Source of the DNA: Quillaja saponaria
Taxonomy: Eukaryota; Streptophyta; Magnoliopsida; Fabales; Quillajaceae
Length of the DNA stretch: 64,000 nucleotides
Direction of reading: 5' to 3'
Assembly: GCA_029379385.1 (NCBI GenBank)
Contig: CM055613.1
Location: 21,859,652 to 21,923,651 of the forward strand
The notes beneath the pieces are model-generated. The model searched no databases. It was not told the origin of the DNA and saw only the letters and a list, made by a program, of their open reading frames with translations. Below, one piece after another: positions 10,374-21,358 of this stretch. Position numbers and translations under genes: made by a program. The stretch's first letter is position 1. Every line of letters begins with the position of its first letter.

Positions 10374-12479
10374 TTTAAGTCTATGTTACTGTATTTATTG
10401 ACCAATATTTACCTAAGAAATGTAACTTTTGAATAGTGAATTAATATTCCTAGAGATACAATTTGCAAACCAATTTTCATCACACTAAGTAATTTATACA
10501 AGAGCCAATTTTAGTCATACTAGGCTTCCTTCCAAAATTACTACCATTACTAAGTAAACTTGTTAAGAACACATTACAACTTTATACAAAAGCAACCCCA
10601 TACTAAATAATCTTATTTCAACACAAATACTTCTATGTTTTCCAAACAAGATCCACTTGCCATCTTTTTTATTTTTTATTTTTTGGTACAGCCACTTGCC
10701 ATCTTTTCCCATTACATAGATCATGCCTTTCTCCAAAGAAAACAATACACATCCATGGTACTAATTAATTTGCATATCAAGATGAAGAAAAATAAATTGA
10801 ACGTTCAACAAGCATTCGTACATGACAACGAAGGATTCTTGATGGCAATTTTAGAAATATAGGAATATGCAATTCAAGTTAGCTTTTTTCCTCATTTCCT
10901 TTAAGTTTCCTAAAAGGGATTTATTTTTCTCATTTTCCATTGCAGACCTTTCTTGCCAATATGCAAACCGAGGCATCGTCTCTAGATTTATGGCACATTA
11001 TTGTACCATCTCATGAGACATCACCATGCAAGACTTTTGGCACATCATTGTACCATCTCTAGATAGGATCCATTCTATAGTTTGAACAATATAATGTTAA
11101 GATAGACTACAAATGCTAAAATCATGCAAATTCCACACCCTTCATTTTCTTTGGTTACATATAACTCATTTTCTCATAAAACATGTCATTTTCATGTACA
11201 TGAAAGATGTAAGAGTAGCTTAAAGAATATAAGAGTAACAAGGGAGTAGCTTTCAAAGCAAATATAAAACAAAGGAATGCATATATACTTGCCTAATACC
11301 CTTAGCCTTTTATTTTTCTTTCTCTTTTCCCCTACGTCTCCTCCTTTCTTTTTCCTCTCGGTTTTCTCCTTCTCCTTCCTAGCTCACACTTTGCCTTTTT
11401 CTTTTATTTCTTACTATTTCTCTTACTTTCTTGACTTTCTCACTTTTTATCTCACTTTCTCTTACTTTAGTACACACTTTACCTTACCTATGCAATTTTC
11501 TACTAGGAGCCCTTCTTCCTATATATAGTGCATAACCAAGGTTTAGAATCTAGGAGAAATTTTTGTTTCCTATTTTACCCTTTTAGTTTTCTAAAATTAC
11601 AACCTCCTACTTGTTAATCTCTAAATTAACATGTGTATTTTTTTTCCTAACACTTGTCTACCTCCTATTTCCTAGTTTAGATTCTTTAATTATTAGTAAG
11701 CCACCTAGTTACCTTAAATTTCTACACGTGTTTTGTTAATTATTCCATATACACTTTGCTTCCTTAAATCTCTACACATATTCACCATAATTATTTCATG
11801 ACCACCTTGTTTCCTTAATTCTCTACACATGTCCTACTTAATCATTCTATGGTCACCTTGTTTCCTTAATTCTCTACACATGTCCTACTTAATCATTTCA
11901 TGGACACCTAGTGTTTTCCTTGCCTTCCACTTGTCTAGCCACCTTTCTATGTTAATTATTACTTGCCAACTTATGTCCTAACTTTCGTCCACATGCCCCC
12001 TTAATTATTACAATTTTTCCACCTTTTTCCTCATTCTTACACCCAAGTCCCTTCATTACGCCTACGTCCTTTCATTAATTGCAAATTCCCACACTTATTC
12101 TCCTTCTTACACCTAGGTCCCTTTATTAATTGCAAATTGTCATACGTAATCTTCTTCTTACACCTAATTTATCACATTTTCTTTTCTAGAAAGTAACCTA
12201 TATTTTTTTTTCCTTCTTCTTCCAACAACACCATGTAATATTTTCTCATCTTTGTTCCAATGCCTACACTTGTCTATGTTATATAGGTACTTGTATTTAT
12301 ACATATTTTTATATGTATATACTATTCTTATACTAATACGTATCCTATACATATTTTTATACTCATATGTACCATTCCTATACATTAAATAATATGTAAT
12401 TAAATTTTAATCATATTTAACTCATAAGATAATTACTTATCCTACAATTAATTTAGGTATTAATTTTGGCTGTGTTACA
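10374..12479 (-). mobile_element. 3' LTR (left copy) of a minus-strand gypsy element
   Basis: This block of about 2.1 kb is collinear in direct orientation with 13,299-15,340 from TTAAGTCTATGTTACT to GGTATTAATT, with frequent substitutions and small indels. At its right edge the plus strand reads GGCTGTGTTACA, i.e. the LTR begins TGTAACACAGCC on the minus strand, preceded by a purine-rich tract. A TATATATAGT word near 11,521 and pyrimidine-rich DNA at 11,300-11,470 are on the plus strand. Short open frames such as 11,277-11,528 only reflect the pyrimidine-rich tract. Confidence 0.8.
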
Positions 12480-12500
12480 GTACTCCACCCCTTGTAAAAG
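12480..12500 (-). other. Polypurine tract
   Basis: The minus strand reads ACAAGGGGTGGAGTAC immediately before the LTR start TGTAACAC. A G-rich purine run beside the 3' LTR is the expected plus-strand primer of gypsy elements, and it fixes this element's orientation as minus. Confidence 0.75.
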
Positions 12501-12577
12501 AATTTTTTCCTTAAAATTCAAGCACTAATCTAAACAATCTTTCTCCTGTTTACTTTTTATTATTTGTTTTATCTCTT

Positions 12578-12960
12578 ATGGCATACCTTAGATTATTTAC
12601 TTTATCCATCTTGGAAAACCTCAGGGTATTTGCTTTATCCATCTCGGTAAACCTCAGGATATTCAATTTATCCATCTTGGTAAACCTCAGGGTATTCGCT
12701 TTATCTATCTCGGTAAACCTCAGGATATTCAATTTATCCATCTTGGTAAACCTCAGGGTATTCGCTTTATCTATCTCGGTAAACCTCAGGATATTCAATT
12801 TATCCATCTTGGTAAACCTCAGGGTATTCACTTTATCCATCTCGATAAACCTTAGGGTATTCAATTTATCCATCTCAGTGAACCTTAGGGTATTCACTTT
12901 ATTCATATCGGTAATCCTAGTATTTGCTTTATTCATCTTGGTATGCCTTTGGGAGTTAAC
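12578..12960. repeat. 33-bp minisatellite encoding 11-residue repeats
   Basis: About 11 units of 33 bp (one of 30 bp) of the type TTTATCCATCTCGGTAAACC followed by TCAGG-A/G-TATTC start at 12,601, 12,634, 12,667 and onwards. Units alternate in two versions, giving a 66-bp higher-order period. Because 33 is a multiple of three, both strands stay open: minus strand 12,550-12,978 gives an LRFTEMDKxNT 11-residue repeat (142 codons), plus strand 12,578-13,057 gives ALSISVNLRIF-like repeats. The array lies in the remaining interior of the two-LTR element, just inside its 3' LTR. Whether either frame was ever translated is unknown. Confidence 0.92.
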
Positions 12961-13298
12961 ATTAACATATTGTGTCATTATATACTTACCTAGAATAACA
13001 TTAACATATCCTACTATGTCATGTTCCTTTCCTTTTCACTATGCATGCAATATTTAGCATTTCCTTTCCTTTCCTCTATTCATGCAATATTTATCATGTC
13101 CGTTACTTTCCTTTTCATGTAACATTTAATACTTCATTTCCTCATAACATTTCCAACAACTTTTACATAGCATATATATGAAACACATAAACACATATAT
13201 ATGCAATACATGTAACGTATAACACTTTCTTGCCATATTCAACAATTTGTAAACAATATTCCATGTAATATGTAAATTATCAAAGTAAGGGATATGCC
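12961..13298. other. Residual interior of the two-LTR element
   Basis: Pyrimidine-rich DNA with a repeated TTTCCTTTCCTTTTC and ATGCATGCAATATTTA motif near 13,020-13,100. No gag, pol or primer-binding site is recognisable, so the coding region has been deleted. Confidence 0.55.
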
Positions 13299-15340
13299 AT
13301 ATTTAAGTCTATGTTACTATATTTATTAACCAAGATTTACCTAAGAAATGTAACTTATGAATAGTGAATAAATATTCCTGGAGACACAATTTGCAAACTA
13401 CTTTCATTACACTAAGTAATTTATACAAGAGCCAATTTTAGTCATAGTAGACTTCCTTCCAAAATTACTACCATTACTAAAGTAAACTTGTCAAGAACAC
13501 ATTACAACTTTATACAAAAGCAACCCCATACTAAATAATCATATTTCAACATAAATACTTCTATGTTTTCCAAACAAGATCCACTTGCCATCTTTTCCTA
13601 TTACATAGACCATAGACCATGCCTTTCTCCAAAGAAAAAAATACACATCCATGGTACTAATTAATCTGCACATCAAGATGAAGAAAAGTGAATCAAACCT
13701 CAACAAGCATTCATACATGACAATGAAGGATTCTTGATGGCAGTTTTAAAAATACAGGAATATGCAATACAAGTTAGCCTTTTTCCTCATTTCCTTTAAG
13801 TTTCCTAAAAGGGATTTATTTTTCTCATTTTTCATTGTAGACCTTTCTGCCAATATGCAAACCGAGGCATCGTCTTTAGACTTACGACACATTATTGTAC
13901 CATCTCATGAGACATTGCATTATAAGACTTATGGCACATCTCAGTGCCATCTCATGAGATATTGCCCTGCGAGACTTTCGGCACATCATTGTACCATCTC
14001 TTCTAGATAGTGGATCCATTCCAAGAGACATCGTCTCTAGACTTACGACACATTATTGTACCATCTCATGAGACATCGCCTTTCAAGATTTACGACACAT
14101 CTCATGAGATATCGCCCTGCAAGACTTTCGTCACATCATTGTACCATCTCTAAATAGGATCCATTCTATAGTTTGAGCAACATAATGTCAAGATAGACTA
14201 CAAGTGCTAAAACCATGCAATAGGAAACAAAGGAATGCATGAATACTTACTTAATACCCTTAGCCTTTTGTTTTTCTTTCTCTTTTCCCTTACTCTCACT
14301 TTCTTTTTCCTCTCAGTTTTCTCCTTCTCCTTCCTAGCTCACGATTTGCCTTTTTCTTTTATTTCTTACTATTTCTCTAACTTTCTCATTTTTTTTCTCT
14401 CACTTTAGTACACACTTAACCTTGCCTATGCAAGTTCGGCTACTCCCCCTTCTTCCTATTTATAGTGCATGGCCAAGGTTTAGAATTTAGGAGAAAGTTT
14501 TGTTTCCTATTTTACCCTTTTAGTTCTCTAAAATTACAACTTTCTACTTGTCATTCTCTAAATTAACATGTGTATTTTCTTCCTAACACTTGTCTTTCTC
14601 CTATTTCGTAGTTTAGATTCTTTAATTATTAGTAAGCCACCTAGTTACCTTAAATCTTTACACATGTCTTGTTAATCATTCCATGTACACCTTGTTTCCT
14701 TAAATCTCTACACATATCTACTTAATCATTCCATGGCCACCTTGTTTCTTTAATTCTCTACACATGTCCTACTTAATCATTCCATGGTCACCTTGTTTCT
14801 TTTATTCTCTACACATATCTTACTTAATCATTTCATGGACACCTAGTGTTTTCCTTGCCTTCCACTTGTCTAGCCACTTTTTTTATGTTAATTATTACTT
14901 GCCACCTTATGTCCTAACATTCTTCCACATGTCCCCTTAATTATTACAACTTTTCCTCCTTCTTACACCTAAGTCTCTTCATTAATTACAAATTGCCACA
15001 CTTATTCTCCTTCTTACACCTAAGTTCTTTCATTAATTGCAAATTGCCACATTTAATCTTCTTCTTACACCTAATTCATCACATTTCCTTTCCTAGCAAG
15101 TAACCTATATATATTTTTTTTCCTTCTTCTTCCAACACCACCACGTAATATTTTCCCATCTTTGTTCCAACGCCTACACTTGTCCATGTTATATATATAC
15201 ATGTATTTATACATTTTTTATACGTATATACTATTCTTATACTAATATGTATTTTATACATATTTTTATACATAATTTTATACGTACATGTACCATTCCT
15301 ATACATGAAATTAAATTAGGTATTAATTACGGCTTCAAGT
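13299..15340 (-). mobile_element. 5' LTR (right copy) of the minus-strand gypsy element
   Basis: Direct duplicate of 10,374-12,479. The minus-strand start is damaged: GGCTTCAAG replaces the GGCTGTGTTACA seen in the left copy. The repeat units at 13,860-14,150 are expanded compared with the left copy, and CACATG-type short repeats at 14,650-14,830 vary between copies. No primer-binding site is readable at the left edge (ATATGGCATATCCC on the minus strand is not convincing). Confidence 0.78.
13860..14160. repeat. Imperfect ~50-bp tandem repeat inside the right LTR
   Basis: The words CATCTCATGAGA, TCGCCCTGCAAGACTT, CGGCACATCATTGTACCA recur several times. The left LTR has the same words only about twice (10,975-11,060), so the array grew after or while the two LTRs diverged. 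Confidence 0.8.
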
Positions 15341-15464
15341 TTGCCGCGCTGCAGATTGGTTCTCTCTAACATGTTTATATAATATCCTTAGAAAATGGTG
15401 CCACGACTCTTGAAATAGGCATAAGATGTCTTATGCCTATTTTATTCTTTCCAAGCAATGCATG

Positions 15465-16540
15465 TATTAGCCTGGTAAGATTCTGTTTCTCTTTATCATT
15501 GTCTACATCAATGTGAGTTCCTTTATAAATTACTTCGAACTCAATCTGCTTCTTAAGGTTCAGATCCTGCACTTTGTTGACTTTTCAGAGCATTTAATTG
15601 CTTGATTTTAATCTTAAACTAGTATAATATATTTTGAAAGAAAAATAAATTTGCAAATTGACACCATAAGACTATATACTTCACAAGTAAGCAATTGTAA
15701 GATATGTTGAAGATAGAAAAAAATTTCTACTAAATGAGATAAGGAGAAAGAATTCCATGCTCTAAAACATTGTCAGTAGAAGATACCATCAAGTTAGTAA
15801 CTTAGCTAAAATATTAGTAGAAGAGGAACCAAAATTGTTTGGTGATATATATGTTATGGTAAGAGATTAATTTTGTCGGAGTTGTAATGATTTGGGAGAT
15901 CTTAGAGCAACCATAATTAAACACTTCACAAAGAAGTTAGGCTAGAGTTTTTTATTTCAATCAATAGATTGGCTGGAAAGAGTTAAAGGAGTTGATCATG
16001 AATCTATCTATTGTAGTATACTAAATATATTTAAAATAGAAATATTATCATTCTACATGACACTTTTGTCTATAAATGCGAATGGAACCTCTATGCATCC
16101 TAATTGAGTGTAAAAGAAAGTGTTGTGAGTTTCAACAATTATGATTTCGATAAAGGATTGACAAGAGTTGGAGATACACAATAACTGCACATGCATTTTT
16201 TGAAAAATATAATTAGATAGTTTGATCTACTCATCACTTCATAAAATCACTGTTAGTATATTTGTGTTGCTTTTATTGAAACTAGTGCATGGTGGCAGCT
16301 GAAAATATTTGAAGAATAATCGTAAATTATATATGGCTTCGGAGTATATAAATATGAGAATTGGCACCTTACATGATATCTTATATGTTTTGCATATTTA
16401 GATCCAAATCATGATCTAAATATTGTATATTAAATAAAAAGTTTTACTATATTCACGAATCATAGTATAGTCAAACTCCAAGATTAAAGACTTTTCAATA
16501 ATTGCAAATTTGAAGAAAAAATGTTCTAATAACCGAAATG
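15465..16540. repeat. Tandem unit U, copy A
   Basis: Starts at TTAGCCTGGTAAGATTCTG. Inside are, in order, a minus-frame segment (15,375-15,572, containing VQDLNLKKQ-like and KGTHIDVDND), a 130-bp spacer, a plus-frame segment (VEG-PK-FGDIY ... CSTLNMFRIEILSF) and a tail with GATCCAAATCATGATC. Compared with copy B it lacks about 480 bp near its end. Stops interrupt every frame. The encoded protein, if any, is not recognised. Confidence 0.7.
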
Positions 16541-18100
16541 TATTAGGCTGGTAAGATTCTATTTCTCTTCATGACTATTTACATCAAATGTGAGTTCCTT
16601 TATTAATTACTTCGAGCTCAGTTTGCTTCTTAAGGTTCAGATCCTTCACTTTGCTGACTTTCAGAGTATTTAATTGCTTGATTTCAATCTTAACCTAGTA
16701 GAATATATTTTGGAAGAAAAAATGAATTAGCAAATTGACACTATAAGACAAGCTATTTTGCAATTAATCAATTGTAAGATATGCTAATGATAGACAAAAA
16801 AAAAAAAAAAAAAAATTATGCTCAATGAAATCAAGAGAAAGGCTTCATTGCTCTAAAACATTGTCAACAGACGATGCCATCAAGATAGTAACGGCTAAAA
16901 TATTAGTAGAAGCATAACTCAAAGTGTTTGGTGATATATATATTATGGTTGGAGATTTATTATGTTGAAGTTGCAATGATTTGAGAGACTTTTGGAGCAA
17001 CCATCATCAAACACTTCACAAAGAAGTTAGGTTGGGGTTTTTTTATTTCAATCAATGGTAGTTTGGCTGTAAAGAGTTAAAGGAGTGGATCATGAATCTG
17101 TGTATTGCAGTACTCTAAATATGTTTGGAATAGAAACTTTTGCCTAGTCATGTGAACAGAAACTTCTCTGCATCCAATTGAGAGTTAAAGAAAGTGTTGT
17201 GAGATTCAACAATTATGGTTTCGACAATGGATGGACAATAGTGGGAGATGCAAAATAATTACACATGTATTTATGAAAGATATTATTGAACAGTCTAATC
17301 TACCCATCACTTCATAAAATCACAATTAGTGTGTTGCGTTGCTTGTATTAAAACTAGTGGCATGATGGCAACTGAAAATATTTAAAGAATAGACATAAAT
17401 TAAATATGTATTTAGAATATATGAGAATTGACACCTTACATGTTATCGATATATATGTCACAAATATGTTCTAGTGACTCCAATTGTGAAAGAAAGTGAA
17501 TTGAGGGCACTCGTTAATTGGTTGCTCTCAGAAGTGATTCACTTGCTGGATCTAAATATGTTTGCGAAAGATAAAATTAATAAGATGATTATATGTCTGC
17601 CAAATATGTTAAAAGAAATGTCACTACAGGATTGATATAATGGAAGAAGTCTATAATAAACTTGATTCTTCTAGAGTATATAACCAGCTAAAAGAAAACA
17701 TGAAGTATCATGTTGAAGAGATTGATTGTAAGTACAAAGTTTAATTGTTTATATTTCTATGAATGATATAGTAAGTACAAAGTTACTATTCCATTCATTG
17801 AAGTTACTATACTAATCATTGAAAACCCTAATGATTGCTTTTGAATATTCAAATCCAGACCATGATCCATCAATATATAAGTTTTTACAAAGTTATTATA
17901 CCATTAATTGAAAACCCTGGTTGATAATTTTGCAGATTTAGATCCAAACCATGATCCATGGCTATATTAGTTTGTACTTCTATGAATAGTATGTATTAAG
18001 TACAATGTTTTACTATATTCACGGATCATGGTATAGTTAAGATCCAAGATTAAAGACTTTTCAAAAAAACAAATTTCAAGGAAAAAGGTTTTAAGAACCA
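16541..18100. repeat. Tandem unit U, copy B (longest)
   Basis: Starts at TATTAGGCTGGTAAGATTC and ends where copy C begins, 1.56 kb. It contains a poly-A run (16,797-16,816), the segments shared with copy A, and an extra 17,460-17,930 block. That block reads on the plus strand as TPIVKESELRALVNWL, then LLDLNMFAKDKINKM before a stop; the composition looks like real, decayed coding sequence, but I cannot name a family. Two diverged copies of GATCCAAACCATGATCCA (about 17,857 and 17,942) suggest an internal duplication. Confidence 0.7.
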
Positions 18101-18800
18101 TAATGTATTAGGTTAGTAAGATTGTATTTCTATTCATCACTATCTACATCAATGCAAGTTCCTTGATAAATTATTCGAGCTTAGTCTGCTTTTTAAGGTT
18201 CAAATCCTTCACTTTGCTGACTTTCAGAGCATTTAATTACTTAATTTGAATCTTAGCCTGTTATGATATATTTTGAAAGAAAAAATAAATTAGCAAATTG
18301 AGACCATAAGACTAGCTACTTCGCAAGTAAGCAATTGTAAGATATGTTGAAGATAGAAAAAAAATAAAAATTATGTAAAATGAGATTAACAGAAAGGTTT
18401 CCTTATTATAAAACACTGTCAACAAATGATGCCATCAAATTAGTAACTTAGTTAAAGTATTAGTAGAAGGGAAACCTAAAGTACTTGGTGATACATATCG
18501 GAGTTGTAATGATTTAGGAGATCTTGGACATCATCAAACACTTTATGTATTGTAGTACACTAAATATGTTTAGAATAGAAATATTATCATTCGACATTGC
18601 ACTTTTGTCTATTCATGTGAACAAAAACTTCTTTGCACCCCAATTGAGTGTAAAACAAAGTGTTGTGAGTTTCAACGATTATGATTTCGAAAAATGGATG
18701 GACAAGAATGGGAGATACAGATTGACTGCATATGCATTTTTGAAAGATATTATTGTACAGTCTAATCTACCCATCACTTTGAGTTCAATCGTAACATAAT
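18101..18800. repeat. Tandem unit U, copy C, truncated
   Basis: Starts at ATTAGGTTAGTAAGATTG and is collinear with copies A and B up to CCCATCACTT (18,770), where the other copies continue with CATAAAATCA. An open frame at 18,524-18,799 carries CSTLNMFRIEILSF and VNKNFFAPQLSVKQSVVSFN, the best preserved version of the conserved segment. Athila-type pol begins about 60 bp later. Confidence 0.7.
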
Positions 18801-18867
18801 ACGACTACTCTATAGTAACTACAGAAAATACAAATATAAAAGACATAACCGTTACAAGTAAATACAA

Positions 18868-19916
18868 ATGCCAAGCTATGCTAAATTCATGAAGAAATTC
18901 TGTCCAAAAAGAGGAAGCTTGGTGATTATGAAACCGTTGTACTTACTAAAGACTGTAGTGCTTTACTTCAAAAGAAGCTACCGCCTAAATTGAAGATCTA
19001 GGTAGGTTTACTATTCCTTGTACAATAGGCACACAACCCTTGGTACGGCACTTTGTGACTTAGGAGCTAGCATAGATTTAATGCCCTTATCAATTTGCCA
19101 AAAGCTAGGAATAGGTGAAATAAACCAATTTCAGTCACTCTACAATTAGCTGATAAATCACTTACATATCCTAGGGGAATTGTAGAGGATGTTCTAGTTA
19201 AGATGGACACATTGATTTGTCCTTCCATAGTTCTAGATATGGAAAAGGATAGAGAGATATCTATTATATTAAAAAGACCTTTTTTTAGCTACAGAAGGAC
19301 ACTAATTGATGTCTAAAAAGGTGAGCTCACCATAAGGGTGAATGATCAATAGATCAAATTTAATGTCTTTCAATCCATGAAATTACTTCAAGATCATGAT
19401 GAATACTTTGCAATTGACTTAGTGAGCATCCTAGCTAAAGAGGTGTTTTGGGAAGACTATCCAAGAGACCCTCTTGAGGTTTCCATAATTTCACACACTA
19501 CTAAAGAAGATAAAGATTATATGAAGTGTATGAAAATTTTGGATGCATCACAACACGTGCTGAAATCGAATCCAAGATTCAAAAATCTAGATTTACCACT
19601 ATCCACCCTATCGAGATCAAGGCCATCAATTAAAGAGCCTCCTACCTTGGAGCTGAAACCATATACTTTACTTATTATTTTTTTTTCTTCTCTTACTAAC
19701 ATGCAGGAAGACAAACTCCTTCATATATTGAGAGAACATAAGAGGGCAGTTGGGATGGACATTAAGAGTATAAGCCATTCCTTTTGCATGCATAAGATCC
19801 TCATGGAGGATAATCATAATGCTATAATAGAGCATCAAATAAGGTTTAATCCTATAAGTCCTATCCAATGTGTACTAAAGAAAGGAGGGATGACAGTTGT
19901 TGCAAATGCAAAAAAT
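18868..19916 (+). pseudogene. Athila-type pol: protease and start of reverse transcriptase
   Basis: Begins MPSYAKFMKKF, the conserved gag-pol linker, followed by the retropepsin region TIPCTIGTQ ... LASIDLMPLSIC (the catalytic D-[ST]-G position reads E-L-A-S here, so the site is lost) and YPRGIVEDVLVKMD. A long frame, 19,377-19,958, continues through NVFQSMK, a variable spacer, LREHKRAVG, SFCMHKILMED and VLKKGGMTVV of the RT fingers. Stops and frameshifts are present before 19,377. The frame is then interrupted by a solo LTR and resumes at 21,354. Upstream gag and 5' LTR are missing. Confidence 0.88.
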
Positions 19917-19921
19917 AAACT
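19917..19921 (+). repeat. Target-site duplication AAACT, left
   Basis: AAACT directly precedes the LTR terminus TGTTGTCGG and recurs directly after the other terminus. Removing the insert and one copy restores the AAT-AAA-CTC-ATT reading of the RT gene. Confidence 0.93.
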
Positions 19922-21353
19922 TGTTGTCGGATTTAATACACAAGTGCGCATATTGTGAACTATTTTCAAAGTGTAAGTAGAGTGTCGAACCACGAGGAAT
20001 TAGATCTAATAATTGCTAAGTACTAAAATTGACCAATCCTAACTTTATCTAAATGAATGAATTTTGAGAGATTTATAACTAAACTAAAGCAAGCAAATGG
20101 AAGAGTATAATGGAGAAAACCTAGAATTGCAACTTTTCTCAATACTCACTTAGATTATTATTATCTTATCATGCTTTTATGATACCAAATTACTAACCTA
20201 GGATTCTTATTTAATTATAAGTGTCTTTTGAAGTGCTTATAATAATATCTAACTTAACTAATTCACTATATTTCTATGAGAATTAAATTAGGACAAACTC
20301 ATTAAGAATAGATCTAACAATGGCTACACAAGGTATGGAGGTATATTTATATTCTACATATAAATCAAATTCAAACAAGCATGTGAATGCATTCAAATAA
20401 GTGTTATCTTATTCAAGGCTAAACCTATATTTCCTTCGTCAAGGTTCCTCTAAGTGACCTTATCAATCTAATTGGTTGCTAATCAATTAGAAACATAAAG
20501 CATAGAATAAGATAAATAATTCATGTATCAAACCCTAAGCAATCAAATTATAACATAAAACCAAATTACATGTTGAGTTCCATTGCAATCCTAGAGAAGT
20601 AACTACTCCATGCTACTTAGTGTAAACATGGATTCATACAAAGAAAACATCAAGCAAATACAACAAAGTAAATAAGGAGTAAAATAATAAAATACAAAAA
20701 AAAACTATAAAGGTTGTCAATGTCCAAGCTTTAGCTATCCTTGCACTCTTGTTTGCTTCTTAATCACCAGAAATCCCTTGCTCAATTATGTGTTTTTATT
20801 TCCCAATATAAACCTCTTTAAATAACCTTCAAAACCCTTAAAAAGAAGTTAATTTACACTTGGAATCGACATGGCGCCCCAGCACTGAAGTTCTGGCACC
20901 TCAGCATTCAAAATCGGATTATAGGATCACATTGGGCGCTGGGGTTGCAGCTCTCTGGCACCTAAGCACTGTCTGCCACTCTCTTGGGAGCCCCAACACC
21001 AGCTTCCTGGCTCCTAGGCGCCAATGCTCTTTGCCTAGATGGTGTTTTGCACGATTTGGACGTTGTGGCACCCATTTTCAGTGGTTGTGGCGCCCGACAA
21101 GTAGTAAATCCTTGTTTGAACTTCACTTGACTTCAAAGGGGCTTCCTTTAAGCATTAAACCTTCAAAACACACAAACTAAGTTAAGAATAAATGAAATTC
21201 CTAGTTAAAGGCTAAATCCTAAGCATACTTAACTAGAATTCAACACCTTAAAATAAATGACTCAACTAAGCAACAATCAAACTAAAACCTCAATAACATA
21301 GTAAATAATATGAATAAAAAAACATGTAATAAGGCTATTTTATAGACTTATCA
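19922..21353 (-). mobile_element. Solo LTR (1,432 bp), Athila-type, inserted in RT
   Basis: Bounded by TG...CA (TGTTGTCGG ... GACTTATCA) and by the 5-bp duplication AAACT. On the minus strand it starts TGATAAGTCTATAAAATAGC, like the TGATAACTC start of the other Athila-type LTRs here, and near its other end has CGAACCACGAGGAATTAGAT, a motif shared with them. The interior has no ORF of note; 20,860-21,100 is strikingly GC-richer, with GGCGCC-like words. Presence of one LTR and no interior fits LTR-LTR recombination after insertion. Confidence 0.9.
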
Positions 21354-21358
21354 AAACT
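21354..21358 (+). repeat. Target-site duplication AAACT, right
   Basis: Second copy of the 5-bp duplication, followed by CATTCCTAC, which continues the RT gene. Confidence 0.93.

Noticed and set aside
11277..11528. 83-codon plus frame rich in Phe, Leu and Ser that looks like a membrane protein
   Set aside because: It is the translation of a pyrimidine-rich tract inside an LTR; the second LTR copy does not keep the frame.
12601..12960. CRISPR-like regular repeats
   Set aside because: Units are contiguous with no unique spacers, and the context is a plant retrotransposon.
12578..13057. Possible leucine-rich-repeat gene on the plus strand
   Set aside because: The regular 11-residue pattern is only the translation of a 33-bp minisatellite; true plant LRRs have about 24 residues with LxxLxLxxN.
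16797..16816. Poly-A run as the tail of a LINE or processed pseudogene
   Set aside because: The tract lies in the middle of a tandem unit, is A/T-interrupted in the other copies, and has no target duplication around it.
20860..21180. 106-codon plus frame with Trp/Cys/Arg-rich sequence
   Set aside because: Produced by the GC-rich words of a solo LTR; no similarity to a protein family is visible and the element is inserted on the other strand.
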